Origin: DATGMS01 sp040905145
GTDB taxonomy: Bacteria > Bacteroidota > Bacteroidia > Cytophagales > Cyclobacteriaceae
Reading direction: 5' to 3'
NCBI GenBank assembly: GCA_040905145.1
Contig: JBBDSC010000139.1
Location: 1-64,000 of the forward strand
Length of the DNA: 64,000 nucleotides
Part shown: piece after piece, positions 1 through 8,823 of the stretch
Numbering within the stretch: position 1 is the first letter of the stretch
Layout of the letters: the number at the start of each line of letters is the position of its first letter
The notes under the pieces: model-generated
What the model was told of the DNA's origin: nothing
The model's input: only the letters and a program-made list of their open reading frames with translations
Database searches by the model: none
Program-made: the position numbers and the translations under genes

Positions 1-100
1 AAAGTAAGAAAAATTATATAAATATGCTTGCTTTAAAAGACAGTACCTCCCGTCTTCCAGCTTGCTTCTTTCTTCCAACTTACCTGTTAAGTCTCACATC

Positions 101-685
101 TTATTCTAACTCCTGTTCAAACTCCAAGGTATTGATCAAGTGCATCATATCCACTTTAATGTATTCGATGATAGGGGCAAGGGAATCATTTTTCACGGCT
201 GTATGGAAGTATAAGGCACCACGGAGAAAATTTTGTGTGGAATCGGTGACAAAAAACTGGAACTGGGTGGGTACTTGTCCACTGAGTTCGGCAACCATTC
301 CTGTATAACCATTCTTGGTTTTCACCACCCCTTCTTCTATCCCATAGGCTTTTACCTGGTGCTTGGCCGTCAAGGACATCGCATCATCTAAATAGGCTTT
401 CAGGTTTTCCTCTTTTCCCAAAATGGGTTTGTAAGTCAAATGTACCCTGGCCCCCAGCTCCTTATAGTGTAAATTGATCCAGGTCTTTTCATCCAGATTA
501 AAAGAGTCCGGTTCTATCTGGCTATACTTGGAATGTTCAAATTGATAAGGTAGATCCCTTTCTAAACTTGTGAAAGCATGTTCGGGAATATCAATGCGGT
601 TATACCCTTTAGGCTTGGGAAGGTAATCGTCTCCGCAAGCAAAAAGAAGCACCAAAGGAAGGAAATAAATTTTTCTCCAGGACAT
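101..685 (-). CDS. gldD: Gliding motility lipoprotein GldD
   Basis: Outer-membrane-associated lipoprotein of the Bacteroidota gliding and type IX secretion machinery. It is 194 residues long, the usual GldD size. The N-terminus is a lipoprotein signal ending LLFAC with lipidated Cys17, followed by a GDDYLPKPKGYNRIDIPEH stretch that I recognise as the GldD signature. In many relatives gldD sits directly after gldE, ssb and mutY. Here a nitroreductase lies upstream instead, and the only ssb in the window is about 61 kb away, so the classical cluster appears broken up. The start is an ATG preceded by a repeat-rich spacer. How GldD works is not known; it is required for gliding in Flavobacterium johnsoniae (family knowledge). 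Confidence 0.9.
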   Translation of the reverse strand: MSWRKIYFLPLVLLFACGDDYLPKPKGYNRIDIPEHAFTSLERDLPYQFEHSKYSQIEPDSFNLDEKTWINLHYKELGARVHLTYKPILGKEENLKAYLDDAMSLTAKHQVKAYGIEEGVVKTKNGYTGMVAELSGQVPTQFQFFVTDSTQNFLRGALYFHTAVKNDSLAPIIEYIKVDMMHLINTLEFEQELE

Positions 686-838
686 ATTAGTATGTAGTAT
701 TTAGTATGTAGTATTTAGTACAAGGTACAAAGTACAAGGACAGAGACTATATACTATATACCAAATACCTCGGTATCTTAAAAGGTAACATGGTCTAAGT
801 ACAAGGACAGATGCCATATACTAAATACCATATACCAT
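686..838. repeat. Degenerate TAGTAT/AGTAC-rich spacer with a 15-bp direct repeat
   Basis: Low-complexity spacer between gldD and the nitroreductase gene. A 15-bp unit (AAGTACAAGGACAGA) occurs at 730-744 and again at 797-811. Each copy is followed by similar ATACTA/ATACCA-rich sequence, which suggests an imperfect tandem duplication of about 67 bp. On the gldD side TAGTATGTAGTATT is repeated. Related AGTACTAAGTAC sequence also lies at about 1507-1530, on the other side of the nitroreductase gene. No gene is visible inside. Confidence 0.6.
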
Positions 839-1441
839 TTAACGTACCCATTTCACTTTATCAGCAATAGGCTTTCTTTTGCCTACAGGCCATCTGTCTA
901 TTGCCGGTTTGGCTATGTGGAAAAAACCCATGAGCATGTCCTCCTCGCCCAAGCCAAAATAGGCCTTGGCTTCAGGGTAAAAAGTGGGGCCGCCAGTGCC
1001 CCAATAGGCAGCCAAACCATGGGCGCTTGCTGTTAAGTACATGTTTTGAACTGCCATGGCCACAGAGGCAATTTCTTCCATTTCCGGAAGGTTGGCTTTT
1101 AGATCCCTTTTCATAGCTATGGCAATGATATGCGAAGCTTTTAAAGGATTCTCCTTAAATTTTTTGAAAGTTGCTTCGTTAAAATTCCCGTTTTTCTCTG
1201 CCCTTTCCTTGTAAAGAATAGCTTGGAAGCGGGCAAGTTCCTTTAAACCTTCCCCGGTAAAAACAGTAAAGGACCACGGTTCGGTCAACTTATGGGTGGG
1301 GGCCCAATTGGCATTTTCAAGCAATTCTCCAATAATATGATCGGCTACCGGATCATTTTCTTTAAACTGTGCCACAAACATTGAGCGGCGGTTCCTGATG
1401 ATTTTGTTTACTTCCTCGATGTTAAAAATAGGTTTGTCCAT
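839..1441 (-). CDS. Nitroreductase family protein (YdjA-like)
   Basis: Probable FMN-dependent NAD(P)H oxidoreductase of the nitroreductase fold, 200 residues, cytoplasmic. The N-terminal RNRRS motif (about residues 16-20) is the usual phosphate-binding arginine cluster. NWAPTHKLTEPWSF (about 45-58) and AAYWGTGG (about 144-151) match the YdjA subgroup of short nitroreductases. The natural substrate is unknown; family members reduce nitroaromatics or quinones in vitro. It is a single gene flanked on both sides by AGTAC-type repeats, with no clear operon partner. ATG start. Confidence 0.85.
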   Translation of the reverse strand: MDKPIFNIEEVNKIIRNRRSMFVAQFKENDPVADHIIGELLENANWAPTHKLTEPWSFTVFTGEGLKELARFQAILYKERAEKNGNFNEATFKKFKENPLKASHIIAIAMKRDLKANLPEMEEIASVAMAVQNMYLTASAHGLAAYWGTGGPTFYPEAKAYFGLGEEDMLMGFFHIAKPAIDRWPVGKRKPIADKVKWVR

Positions 1442-1541
1442 ATAGTTGAATAAGTTTCTTTTATTTTATTACTAATGCGAAAACGACCCAGTAAGTTTCA
1501 TTGAAAGGGTACTGAGTACTAAGTACGATGTATCACTTTTA

Positions 1542-3791
1542 CTAATACCTGAACCCGACCTTTAGACCCCCAAAGTAATTTCTCAAGGGGGCCGGCTGAA
1601 AGTACCTGCCACCGAAAGCATTCAGGTCATTGCCCAGGCTGTAAGATTCATTCAATAAATTGTCAACCCCACCATAGATTTCAATATCCCACTGGAACCC
1701 TAAAGTACTTTTCCAACCTACTCTGGTATTGACCAAATTGTAGGGATCCTGGTATACTGTATTGGCATCGTTTAAAGGAATTTCATCCACCCATTGATGG
1801 GTGAAATTCAGGTAGAATCCGGTTTTGGTGCGCAGGTCCAATTGATTCACCAAGGTATGGGGAGCTACTCCGGTCAGATCATTACCGGAAAAATCGTTCT
1901 CATTTTGTTGATAATCCTTGAATTTAAAAAAATGTCCGGTATAGGCATGGGTCAGCTTTAATTCCTGGACAAAACCCAATTGGCTTCTGATCAAGGCATA
2001 ATCAAACAGGGCCTCTATGCCCTTCTGATCAGTGGCACCGGCATTTCTAAAAAGCACTACGCCCTGATTATTGGTAAATGAGGTAATGGTTTCATCCAAT
2101 TGAAAATAGAAGAAATTGATGTCTGTATTGATGAGCCCTTGCCTGTAATTCGCACGATAGCCCATTTCATAATTGATCCCTTTTTCAGCTTCCAAATCTA
2201 AGTTTATAGAGCCTTCATTGGTCCTTACTTCATCGATAGTAGGAGGGGAAAAGCCGGAACTGAGGCTTCCATAAAGAGCGGAATTGCTATTTAATTTACC
2301 GGATAGGGCGATTCTGGGAACAATTACCGGCTCAAATTTTCTTTCAGCCGAGGAAGGGATACCCGTACTGGCATTGATGTTCCGATCTATGTCAAACCGG
2401 GAGAAGTTTTCACTTAGGCCCACGGTTGCCCGGATGCTTTTGCTTAAATCCACTTCCAGTTGCTGGAACATAAAGGCCTGGGTAGTGATCAAATCATCAC
2501 TGAAGCGGATGGTATCGGCCTGACCGTTTCTATTCCCGTAATTTTGCGCCGCTGTTTTTCCGAACTGAAATTCTCCCCCGGCAACAAGCCTGATCGGAAA
2601 TTTCCCCCAATGATCATTAAGGGTGAAATTAGTCCGCCCTCCATAGCCATATTGCGTTTCCTTTTTATAATCCAGATTGAAGGGGTTTTCAAAATCAGTG
2701 GTGTTGATATAAAGGGAAGTTTTATTGGAAAATCGGTCGTTGAATTGATATTCATGGGCCAAGGTGCCATATAGAGATTTCTGGGTGATGGAGGCATTTT
2801 GTGCCGCTGAGCCGGGCCTGGCTTGATGGCGGTTTTCTGCCAGTTGCTCGGCAGTCAATGCTCCAGGCAATTGGTAAAATAAATCCGCATAAAGCAATTG
2901 GGTAGAGAGGGTGTGTTTGTCAGAGGTGAAAAAATTCCCCGCCATTTGAAACACTTTTCTGTCCATGGCTGTATGCTCCCGGTGACCGTCGGATTTTAGT
3001 TGCACATAGGAAGCGCTTAAGCCACCATTTACCAATTGCTGATCAATACCGATTCTGTATCTGGTCATCCCAAAGTCGCCAAGGCCAAAATCAGCACTTA
3101 TCTTGTTCTCAGGGATATTCTGTCGGCTGGTAAAACTGATCACACCGCCATTTCCGGCACCATAGATACTGCCCGCCGGGCCTTTAATGATTTCTGTATT
3201 TTGTATATTGGAAAGATCCAGGATGTTCAATGGGGTAGTCCCGTCAGGGGCAGTAAATGGAATATCATTCCAATAGACCTTGACATTCCTTACCCCAAAT
3301 GGCGCTCGCAAAGAACTTCCCCGGATAGAGATCCTATAGCTTGCCGGTGCCCTTTCTTCCACCCGGATTCCCGGCTTGGTATTGAAGGAATTGACAATGG
3401 AAGTTTCATTGAACCGGTACAGATCGCTTTCCGGTATCCTGGTGATAGCCGCCGCTTGTTCCAGAAGCGGCCGTTCCGTTTCAAAAGAAGAGACTACCAC
3501 TTCGGTTAAAGAAACCTCCTTTCTATCCAAAAATATTTCCGCATTTTTATTGGGGGCAACGTTAAAGGATTTGCTTTCATAAGCAATATGATAGGAAATC
3601 ATTTCCACGGTATCTGTAATTTGGATGCTCAGCTGCCCCATTTCATTGGATATGAAGTTACTTTTATTGCTGGTTTTGACCAACACATCCGGGACAGGGG
3701 CTTTGGATTTTGAATCCAGAAATGAAACAACAGTTTGTGCAGGAAGAAAAAAAGGCAGAAATAATAGGATTATCAGTAATTTTTGCTTCAT
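1542..3791 (-). CDS. TonB-dependent outer membrane receptor
   Basis: Outer membrane beta-barrel receptor of 749 residues that would import a scarce ligand using TonB energy. Residues 1-19 form a signal peptide (KLLIILLFLPFFLPAQ). About 22-90 look like the carboxypeptidase-regulatory-like beta-sandwich common in Bacteroidota receptors. The plug domain follows (about 105-225, with IRGSSLRAPFGVRNVKVY and the IYGAGNGGVISF segment). The rest is barrel, ending in an aromatic residue (GFRY) as expected for an outer membrane protein. No SusD-like partner is adjacent, which favours a siderophore, metal or vitamin ligand over glycans, but the ligand cannot be read from the sequence. A -7-like TAATTTTG lies about 30 bp upstream of the ATG on this strand. 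Confidence 0.9.
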   Translation of the reverse strand: MKQKLLIILLFLPFFLPAQTVVSFLDSKSKAPVPDVLVKTSNKSNFISNEMGQLSIQITDTVEMISYHIAYESKSFNVAPNKNAEIFLDRKEVSLTEVVVSSFETERPLLEQAAAITRIPESDLYRFNETSIVNSFNTKPGIRVEERAPASYRISIRGSSLRAPFGVRNVKVYWNDIPFTAPDGTTPLNILDLSNIQNTEIIKGPAGSIYGAGNGGVISFTSRQNIPENKISADFGLGDFGMTRYRIGIDQQLVNGGLSASYVQLKSDGHREHTAMDRKVFQMAGNFFTSDKHTLSTQLLYADLFYQLPGALTAEQLAENRHQARPGSAAQNASITQKSLYGTLAHEYQFNDRFSNKTSLYINTTDFENPFNLDYKKETQYGYGGRTNFTLNDHWGKFPIRLVAGGEFQFGKTAAQNYGNRNGQADTIRFSDDLITTQAFMFQQLEVDLSKSIRATVGLSENFSRFDIDRNINASTGIPSSAERKFEPVIVPRIALSGKLNSNSALYGSLSSGFSPPTIDEVRTNEGSINLDLEAEKGINYEMGYRANYRQGLINTDINFFYFQLDETITSFTNNQGVVLFRNAGATDQKGIEALFDYALIRSQLGFVQELKLTHAYTGHFFKFKDYQQNENDFSGNDLTGVAPHTLVNQLDLRTKTGFYLNFTHQWVDEIPLNDANTVYQDPYNLVNTRVGWKSTLGFQWDIEIYGGVDNLLNESYSLGNDLNAFGGRYFQPAPLRNYFGGLKVGFRY

Positions 3792-4012
3792 TATTAATAG
3801 GATTAATGAGGTTAAGGAACAAAATTACTGAATATTATTCATTTTGATCCATATATTTGGAGATGATTGCCGCTTTGATTGACCAGGTTTTTTGCTCTGT
3901 ACAGTCTCTGATGGACGAATATTACCAATTATAAAAGGAAGGGCGGCAAAATATAAATAATACATAAAAGAAACTATCTTCGTTTTCAAATTAAAGAAAA
4001 TCAAAAATCATT

Positions 4013-4597
4013 ATGGACCGTCGGATAGCCTTAAAACAATTGGCGTTGATCACAGGAGGATTAATGGCAATTCCTGCATGTGATTTTAGCAGGGAAAATA
4101 TTCTCGCCGCCTATGATAAACTTAAAATCAATGCAGATCACAGGAATTTGCTTTCTAAAGTGGTGGAAACCATCATTCCAGGTGGGGAAATATTAGGGGC
4201 AAAAGAACTGGACATCCAGGATTTTGTATTGGTCATGGCCAATGACTGCCTTAGTGAGGAAGATCAGGGGACCTTTACGAATGGATTGAAGCAATTTGAC
4301 CAATATGTACAGAAGGAATATGGAAAGCAGTTTGTAAAAATGGATCAAGCCAAAGCGGAAGAAGTGTTCAACAGCATTGTAAATGCAAAAGAGGTCCATT
4401 CAGAAAATCAGGTGAAAGAGGACTTTAATAGGGATGAATTAAAGCATTTTCTGAATACCACCAAGCGTCTTACCCTACATGGTTACCTGAATTCTGAATA
4501 TTTTATGACCGAAATTATGCCCTATGAACTTATTCCTGAAGGTTTTCAGGGAGAGAAAATCATTGATCCATCAGAAAAAATAAATACCAATGGCTAA
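4013..4597 (+). CDS. Gluconate 2-dehydrogenase subunit 3 family protein, Tat lipoprotein
   Basis: Small accessory subunit of a membrane-bound or periplasmic GMC-type dehydrogenase, 194 residues. The N-terminus DRRIALKQLALITGG is a twin-arginine signal, and AIPAC with Cys23 is a lipobox, so the protein is probably exported folded and lipidated. The body matches the gluconate 2-dehydrogenase subunit 3 family (VVETIIPGGE, then helical segments). It overlaps the following GMC oxidoreductase gene by 8 bp, so the two are very likely co-translated and form a complex. The GMC subunit has no signal of its own and would ride on this subunit through Tat (inference). The sugar or polyol substrate is unknown. 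Confidence 0.85.
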   Translation: MDRRIALKQLALITGGLMAIPACDFSRENILAAYDKLKINADHRNLLSKVVETIIPGGEILGAKELDIQDFVLVMANDCLSEEDQGTFTNGLKQFDQYVQKEYGKQFVKMDQAKAEEVFNSIVNAKEVHSENQVKEDFNRDELKHFLNTTKRLTLHGYLNSEYFMTEIMPYELIPEGFQGEKIIDPSEKINTNG

Positions 4598-6290
4598 TCT
4601 TAATATTAAAAGTGTAAAGGAAGGGACATTTGAAGCCATTGTCATTGGTTCGGGAATGAGCGGCGGATGGGCTGCTAAGGAATTGACGGAAAAAGGCCTT
4701 AAAACCCTGGTACTGGAAAGGGGAAAAGAGGTCTCCCATATCAAGGATTATCCCACTACCACTATGTTTCCGTGGGAATTTGAACACAAGGGAGAGATGC
4801 CTCATGACATCCAAAAGGAAAATCCGGTAGTAAGTAGATGCTATGCCTTTAAAGAAGACTCCGCCCATTTTTTTGTAAAAGACACCGAACATCCATATGT
4901 GCAGGATAAGCCGTTTGACTGGATAAGAGGCTATCAGACTGGGGGTAAATCACTGCTTTGGGCAAGGCAGGTTCAAAGATGGAGCGATATGGATTTTGAA
5001 GGGCCGGCCAGGGATGGTTTTGCCGTGGATTGGCCGATCCGCTATGCGGACCTTGCTCCTTGGTACAGCCATGTTGAAAAATTTGTAGGTGTTTCCGGAA
5101 ATAAAGATGGCTTGCCCAATCTTCCTGATGGGGAATTTTTACCGGCCATGGAGCTTACCGCAGTGGAAAAATATTTTAAAAGCTTTGTAGGGGAGAATTA
5201 TTCCGGCAGGGATGTAATCATTGGTAGGTGTGCGCATATTACAGGCAATTATGAATACTATGCAAAGCAAGGGAGGGGACTGTGTCAGCACCGGAATCTT
5301 TGCAAAAGGGGTTGTCCTTTTGGGGGCTATTTCAGTAGTAATTCTTCCACTTTACCTTGGGCGGCCAATACAGGAAACCTGACCATGAGGAGCAATGCTG
5401 TGGTCCATTCCATTATTTATGATGAGAAAAAGGAAAAAGCTACAGGTGTAATCGTGATCGATGCCCTTACGAAAGAAATTACGGAATATTATGCTCCTGT
5501 GATTTTTGTCAATGCCAGTGCATTGAATACCAATTTGATATTGTTGAATTCTACCTCCAACCGCTTTCCTGATGGACTGGGCAATGACAACGGCCTCCTT
5601 GGAAAATACGTGGCCTTCCACAATTACAGGGCAGGAGTCTCAGGGGAATATGAGGGGCTGATGGAATATACCACAGCGGGAAGAAGACCCAACAGTGGTT
5701 ATATTCCCCGGTTCAGAAATCTTCAAAAGCAGGAAACTGATTTCCTTAGAGGTTACGCTGCTGGTTTTGGAGGGAACAGAAGCATAGAAACAGACCGTTC
5801 TGGAATAGGCACCGAACTTCAAAATCAATTGCTTAATCCCAAATACGGCACCTGGAGGGTTGGTTCACATATGATGGGTGAAACCATTCCAAAAGAAGAT
5901 GGTCAGGTGACTTTGGACAGCACACAAAAGGACCAATGGGATATCCCACTTTTAAAAGTGTCCGTAGATTATGATCAGAACGATGAAGATATGATCAAGG
6001 ATTATCTGGAACAGATGACGGAGATGTTTGAGTCGGCCGGATTTAAAAATATCCGGACAAGAGACGATAAGCGGGCGCCAGGTTTGGATATCCATGAAAT
6101 GGGAGGGGTCCGCATGGGCCTTGATCCAAAGACGTCCCTGCTCAATAAATGGAACCAACTTCATGCCTGTAAGAATGTTTATGTGACTGATGGGGCCTGT
6201 ATGACTTCCACCAGCACCCAAAACCCCTCCCTCACCTATATGGCATTGACGGCGAGGGCTGTGGATCATGCTGTGAAGAACCGATCATAG
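4590..6290 (+). CDS. GMC family FAD-dependent oxidoreductase
   Basis: Large catalytic subunit of a glucose-methanol-choline type dehydrogenase, 566 residues. The FAD-binding Rossmann motif GSGMSGG is at residues 20-26, with VLERG ending the second strand. The cysteine-rich stretch around residues 230-245 (CQHRNLCKRGCPFGG) is typical of the gluconate/fructose dehydrogenase-like branch. The C-terminal NPSLTYMALTARA segment matches the GMC active-site end. There is no signal peptide. It overlaps the upstream subunit 3 gene by 8 bp. It probably oxidises a sugar, polyol or sugar acid in the periplasm and passes electrons to the respiratory chain; no cytochrome subunit is encoded next to it. Substrate unassigned. 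Confidence 0.88.
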   Translation: MANLNIKSVKEGTFEAIVIGSGMSGGWAAKELTEKGLKTLVLERGKEVSHIKDYPTTTMFPWEFEHKGEMPHDIQKENPVVSRCYAFKEDSAHFFVKDTEHPYVQDKPFDWIRGYQTGGKSLLWARQVQRWSDMDFEGPARDGFAVDWPIRYADLAPWYSHVEKFVGVSGNKDGLPNLPDGEFLPAMELTAVEKYFKSFVGENYSGRDVIIGRCAHITGNYEYYAKQGRGLCQHRNLCKRGCPFGGYFSSNSSTLPWAANTGNLTMRSNAVVHSIIYDEKKEKATGVIVIDALTKEITEYYAPVIFVNASALNTNLILLNSTSNRFPDGLGNDNGLLGKYVAFHNYRAGVSGEYEGLMEYTTAGRRPNSGYIPRFRNLQKQETDFLRGYAAGFGGNRSIETDRSGIGTELQNQLLNPKYGTWRVGSHMMGETIPKEDGQVTLDSTQKDQWDIPLLKVSVDYDQNDEDMIKDYLEQMTEMFESAGFKNIRTRDDKRAPGLDIHEMGGVRMGLDPKTSLLNKWNQLHACKNVYVTDGACMTSTSTQNPSLTYMALTARAVDHAVKNRS

Positions 6291-6384
6291 AAGGCGTCGA
6301 GTCCCAGAAATTATAAAAAAGGAACCACATGAAAAAAATATATGAAAATATGTGGAATATGTGGTGAAAAAGAAGAAATTCCTA

Positions 6385-7209
6385 CTATTCAAATAGCCTT
6401 TCCAACAAGGGGAGGGGCTTTGTATCGAAGAATTGGTTTTCAAGGCAGGCGATATAGGCGATACCTGTCACATTACTGGTGAAAACCTGATCGGCTGCCA
6501 TCAGATCTTCAACCAAAAATTCTCCCTCTACCATATCAATGCCTTCGTTTTTTAGTACTTCCATAATTTTTCTCCTGCCTACACCGGCTATGCAATTGCA
6601 GGAGAGTGAGGGGGTGTAGAAAACATCCTCCTTTTTCCAGAAAACATTGGCCGCACCCGCCTCAGAGATAAGCCCTTTTTCACTCAATAAAATCACCTCA
6701 TCCATTCCTTTTTCCATCCGTTCTATATTGGCCATTACATAGGGGAGACTATTGAGGGTTTTGCAATGGCTCCAGAGAGAAGGGAAAATACTTACATTCT
6801 TGCTGATATAGGCGTTTGGTTTTATTTTGTCTGGCTTATCCAGGGATTGGATTATGATCAAATCCACTGCTTGATGACCTACAGGGGTATATTTCCCCAA
6901 GCCCCCACGATAGACATTCCATCGGATCCTAAAGGGTTTTTCCTGGCTGAAGTTTTGCTTTATAAATTCCTCCAGTTCCTGAACCGTCACGCTTGATGAT
7001 TCTATTTTCAAAAGATTTAGTCCAAGGTTCAGGCGTTCCTCATGCTCCCCTGCAAAACGGATCTTGCCCTTTGAAAAGATCATCGTCTCAAAAACCCCAT
7101 CCCCAAAAAATGCTGCCCGGTTAGCCAGACAGCTTTCTGCCTTTGTAAAACCCTCTTTTGCCAATTTTTGAAGAAAGACTGTATTAAATCCGTGCATATT
7201 TTTGTTCAT
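6385..7209 (-). CDS. Aminotransferase class IV (PabC/IlvE-like)
   Basis: PLP-dependent fold-type IV enzyme of 274 residues. The Schiff-base lysine is probably Lys150 in HCKTLNSLPY, and SEAGAANVFW (about 182-191) is the conserved cofactor segment. GVFETMIF near residue 38 is the class IV N-terminal motif. The length and the KTLN form of the lysine motif favour 4-amino-4-deoxychorismate lyase (folate synthesis) or a related D-amino-acid/branched-chain aminotransferase; I cannot separate these by eye. It is transcribed convergently with the GMC gene; the 94-bp gap holds an ACCACAT...ATGTGGT inverted repeat at about 6324-6365. ATG start. Confidence 0.82.
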   Translation of the reverse strand: MNKNMHGFNTVFLQKLAKEGFTKAESCLANRAAFFGDGVFETMIFSKGKIRFAGEHEERLNLGLNLLKIESSSVTVQELEEFIKQNFSQEKPFRIRWNVYRGGLGKYTPVGHQAVDLIIIQSLDKPDKIKPNAYISKNVSIFPSLWSHCKTLNSLPYVMANIERMEKGMDEVILLSEKGLISEAGAANVFWKKEDVFYTPSLSCNCIAGVGRRKIMEVLKNEGIDMVEGEFLVEDLMAADQVFTSNVTGIAYIACLENQFFDTKPLPLLERLFE

Positions 7210-7470
7210 TTACGAACACCTTGTTAAAAAGACCTTTTAGATAGAGCAGTTAAAATTAGTTAAATTTATTACCACGAGAGACTGGACATGCAATATGTTG
7301 AGGATTAATCAATAAATTATAAATCTAAATAGTAGTTTAGCATAAATGTTGGCCATCAGGCTTTTTATCTGGTTGTAAAAAAGCAGTACTGATATAATAG
7401 TCCAAAGAATAAAATATCTGAAAACCTTCATTTGGATTGGCTGATATAGCCTGCTATAGATTTATGGAAC

Positions 7471-8814
7471 ATGAAAAAAGATAATTTTTTATTGGGAATA
7501 TTTTTGCTGGTTATAACTTCGACTGTCTGCGCCCAAGAATACAATATCTCTTCCATTTCTTTGGAAGAAGCTGTTGAGATAGGGGTAGAAAATAACCTGA
7601 CTTTAAAAAGGAGCCAACTAAACCAAATAGGTACGGAAGCGGGTTTGTTAGAGGCAAAGGGACAACGGTTGCCCTCTTTCTCAGCATCCGCATCTGCCCG
7701 TTATAATTGGGGCAGGTCCATCAATCCTGTGACCAATTTATTTGAAACCAGAAGAATAGGGAATATCAATGTCAGTGCCAATTCCAATGTCACCATTTTT
7801 GCTGGACGGCAAATTACCCATTCAATCCACCAGGCAGGGGTGGATGTGGAAATAGGCAAGCTGAATGTAGCGACTACTAAAAATGACATCATCTTAAATA
7901 TTATCAATCTTTTTGTCAATGTGGTTTTTGCCAATGAACAGGTAGGAATAGCTGAATCCCAGTTACAAACCTCTTCGGATCAACTGCAGCGTACTATAAG
8001 GCTAGTGGAAGTGGGTTCATTGCCTTTATCAGAAAGGCTGGACATGGAAGCCCAAAAGGCAACCAGTGAACTGGAAGTGATCAACGCCTCCAACAATTTA
8101 AGATTGGCCAAACTGAATTTGTCCCAGGAACTTCTTATTCCTTATTCTGAAGAATTTGATGTGTCTGTTCCTGATCTCAATGCAGAAGATTACCCCTTGC
8201 CCAATGTGGATGTAAAAGAAATATTCGCTGTTGCCCTGGAAACTATGCCTCAAGTGCGGGCAGCTGAATTGTCTGTAATAAGTGCGGAATATGGGATTAA
8301 AATAGCAAAAGGAAGTTTTTATCCCACCTTGGGATTAGGGGGGAATTTATTTTCCAATTATATAGATCAATCCGCTTTTGGGAACACGGAAGGTTTTAAC
8401 ACGCAAATGAATAACAATCTTTCCCAGGCATTGGGATTAAATTTAAATATCCCTGTTTTTTCTAACTTTAGGAATAAAGCCAATCTTCAAAGGGCAAGGG
8501 TGCAAAGAAACCTGAACGAGGTGCAGGAGCTAGAAGTCAAAAACCAGTTGAGGCAGAATATCGAGACTTCTTATACCAATGCGTATGCTGCCAGGCAAGC
8601 TTTCCTTTCTTCCTTGTCCCGTGTAACTTCCTTGGAGGAGGCATTTAGGATGGCTCAGCAGCGGTTTGAGGTGGGAGCTATCAATTCTGTAGATTTTCAA
8701 GTGGCACAAAACAACCTGTTCAATGCGCAGGCTGACTTGCTAAACTCTAAATATGAGTATATATTTCGGGTGAAAGTTCTGGATTTTTATTTAGGAAATC
8801 CAATTACACTATAA
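7471..8814 (+). CDS. TolC family outer membrane efflux protein
   Basis: Outer membrane channel protein of 447 residues. It has a cleavable signal peptide (about 1-21, ending CAQ) followed by two repeats of the outer membrane efflux domain: ISLEEAVEIGVENNLTLK opens the first, and the second begins near residue 260 (RAAELSVISAEYGIKIAKG). Family members trimerise into a tunnel that joins an inner-membrane pump through an adaptor. The adaptor gene follows after 9 bp, so the two form an operon. No ABC or RND pump gene follows; the next gene is convergent. The upstream 260-bp gap shows no clear promoter of the TTTG/TAnnTTTG type. Confidence 0.9.
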   Translation: MKKDNFLLGIFLLVITSTVCAQEYNISSISLEEAVEIGVENNLTLKRSQLNQIGTEAGLLEAKGQRLPSFSASASARYNWGRSINPVTNLFETRRIGNINVSANSNVTIFAGRQITHSIHQAGVDVEIGKLNVATTKNDIILNIINLFVNVVFANEQVGIAESQLQTSSDQLQRTIRLVEVGSLPLSERLDMEAQKATSELEVINASNNLRLAKLNLSQELLIPYSEEFDVSVPDLNAEDYPLPNVDVKEIFAVALETMPQVRAAELSVISAEYGIKIAKGSFYPTLGLGGNLFSNYIDQSAFGNTEGFNTQMNNNLSQALGLNLNIPVFSNFRNKANLQRARVQRNLNEVQELEVKNQLRQNIETSYTNAYAARQAFLSSLSRVTSLEEAFRMAQQRFEVGAINSVDFQVAQNNLFNAQADLLNSKYEYIFRVKVLDFYLGNPITL

Positions 8815-8823
8815 TTTTATATC

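Noticed and set aside
3036..3509. Open frame opposite the TonB receptor gene
   Set aside because: No family likeness; the receptor frame is intact on the other strand with plug and barrel.
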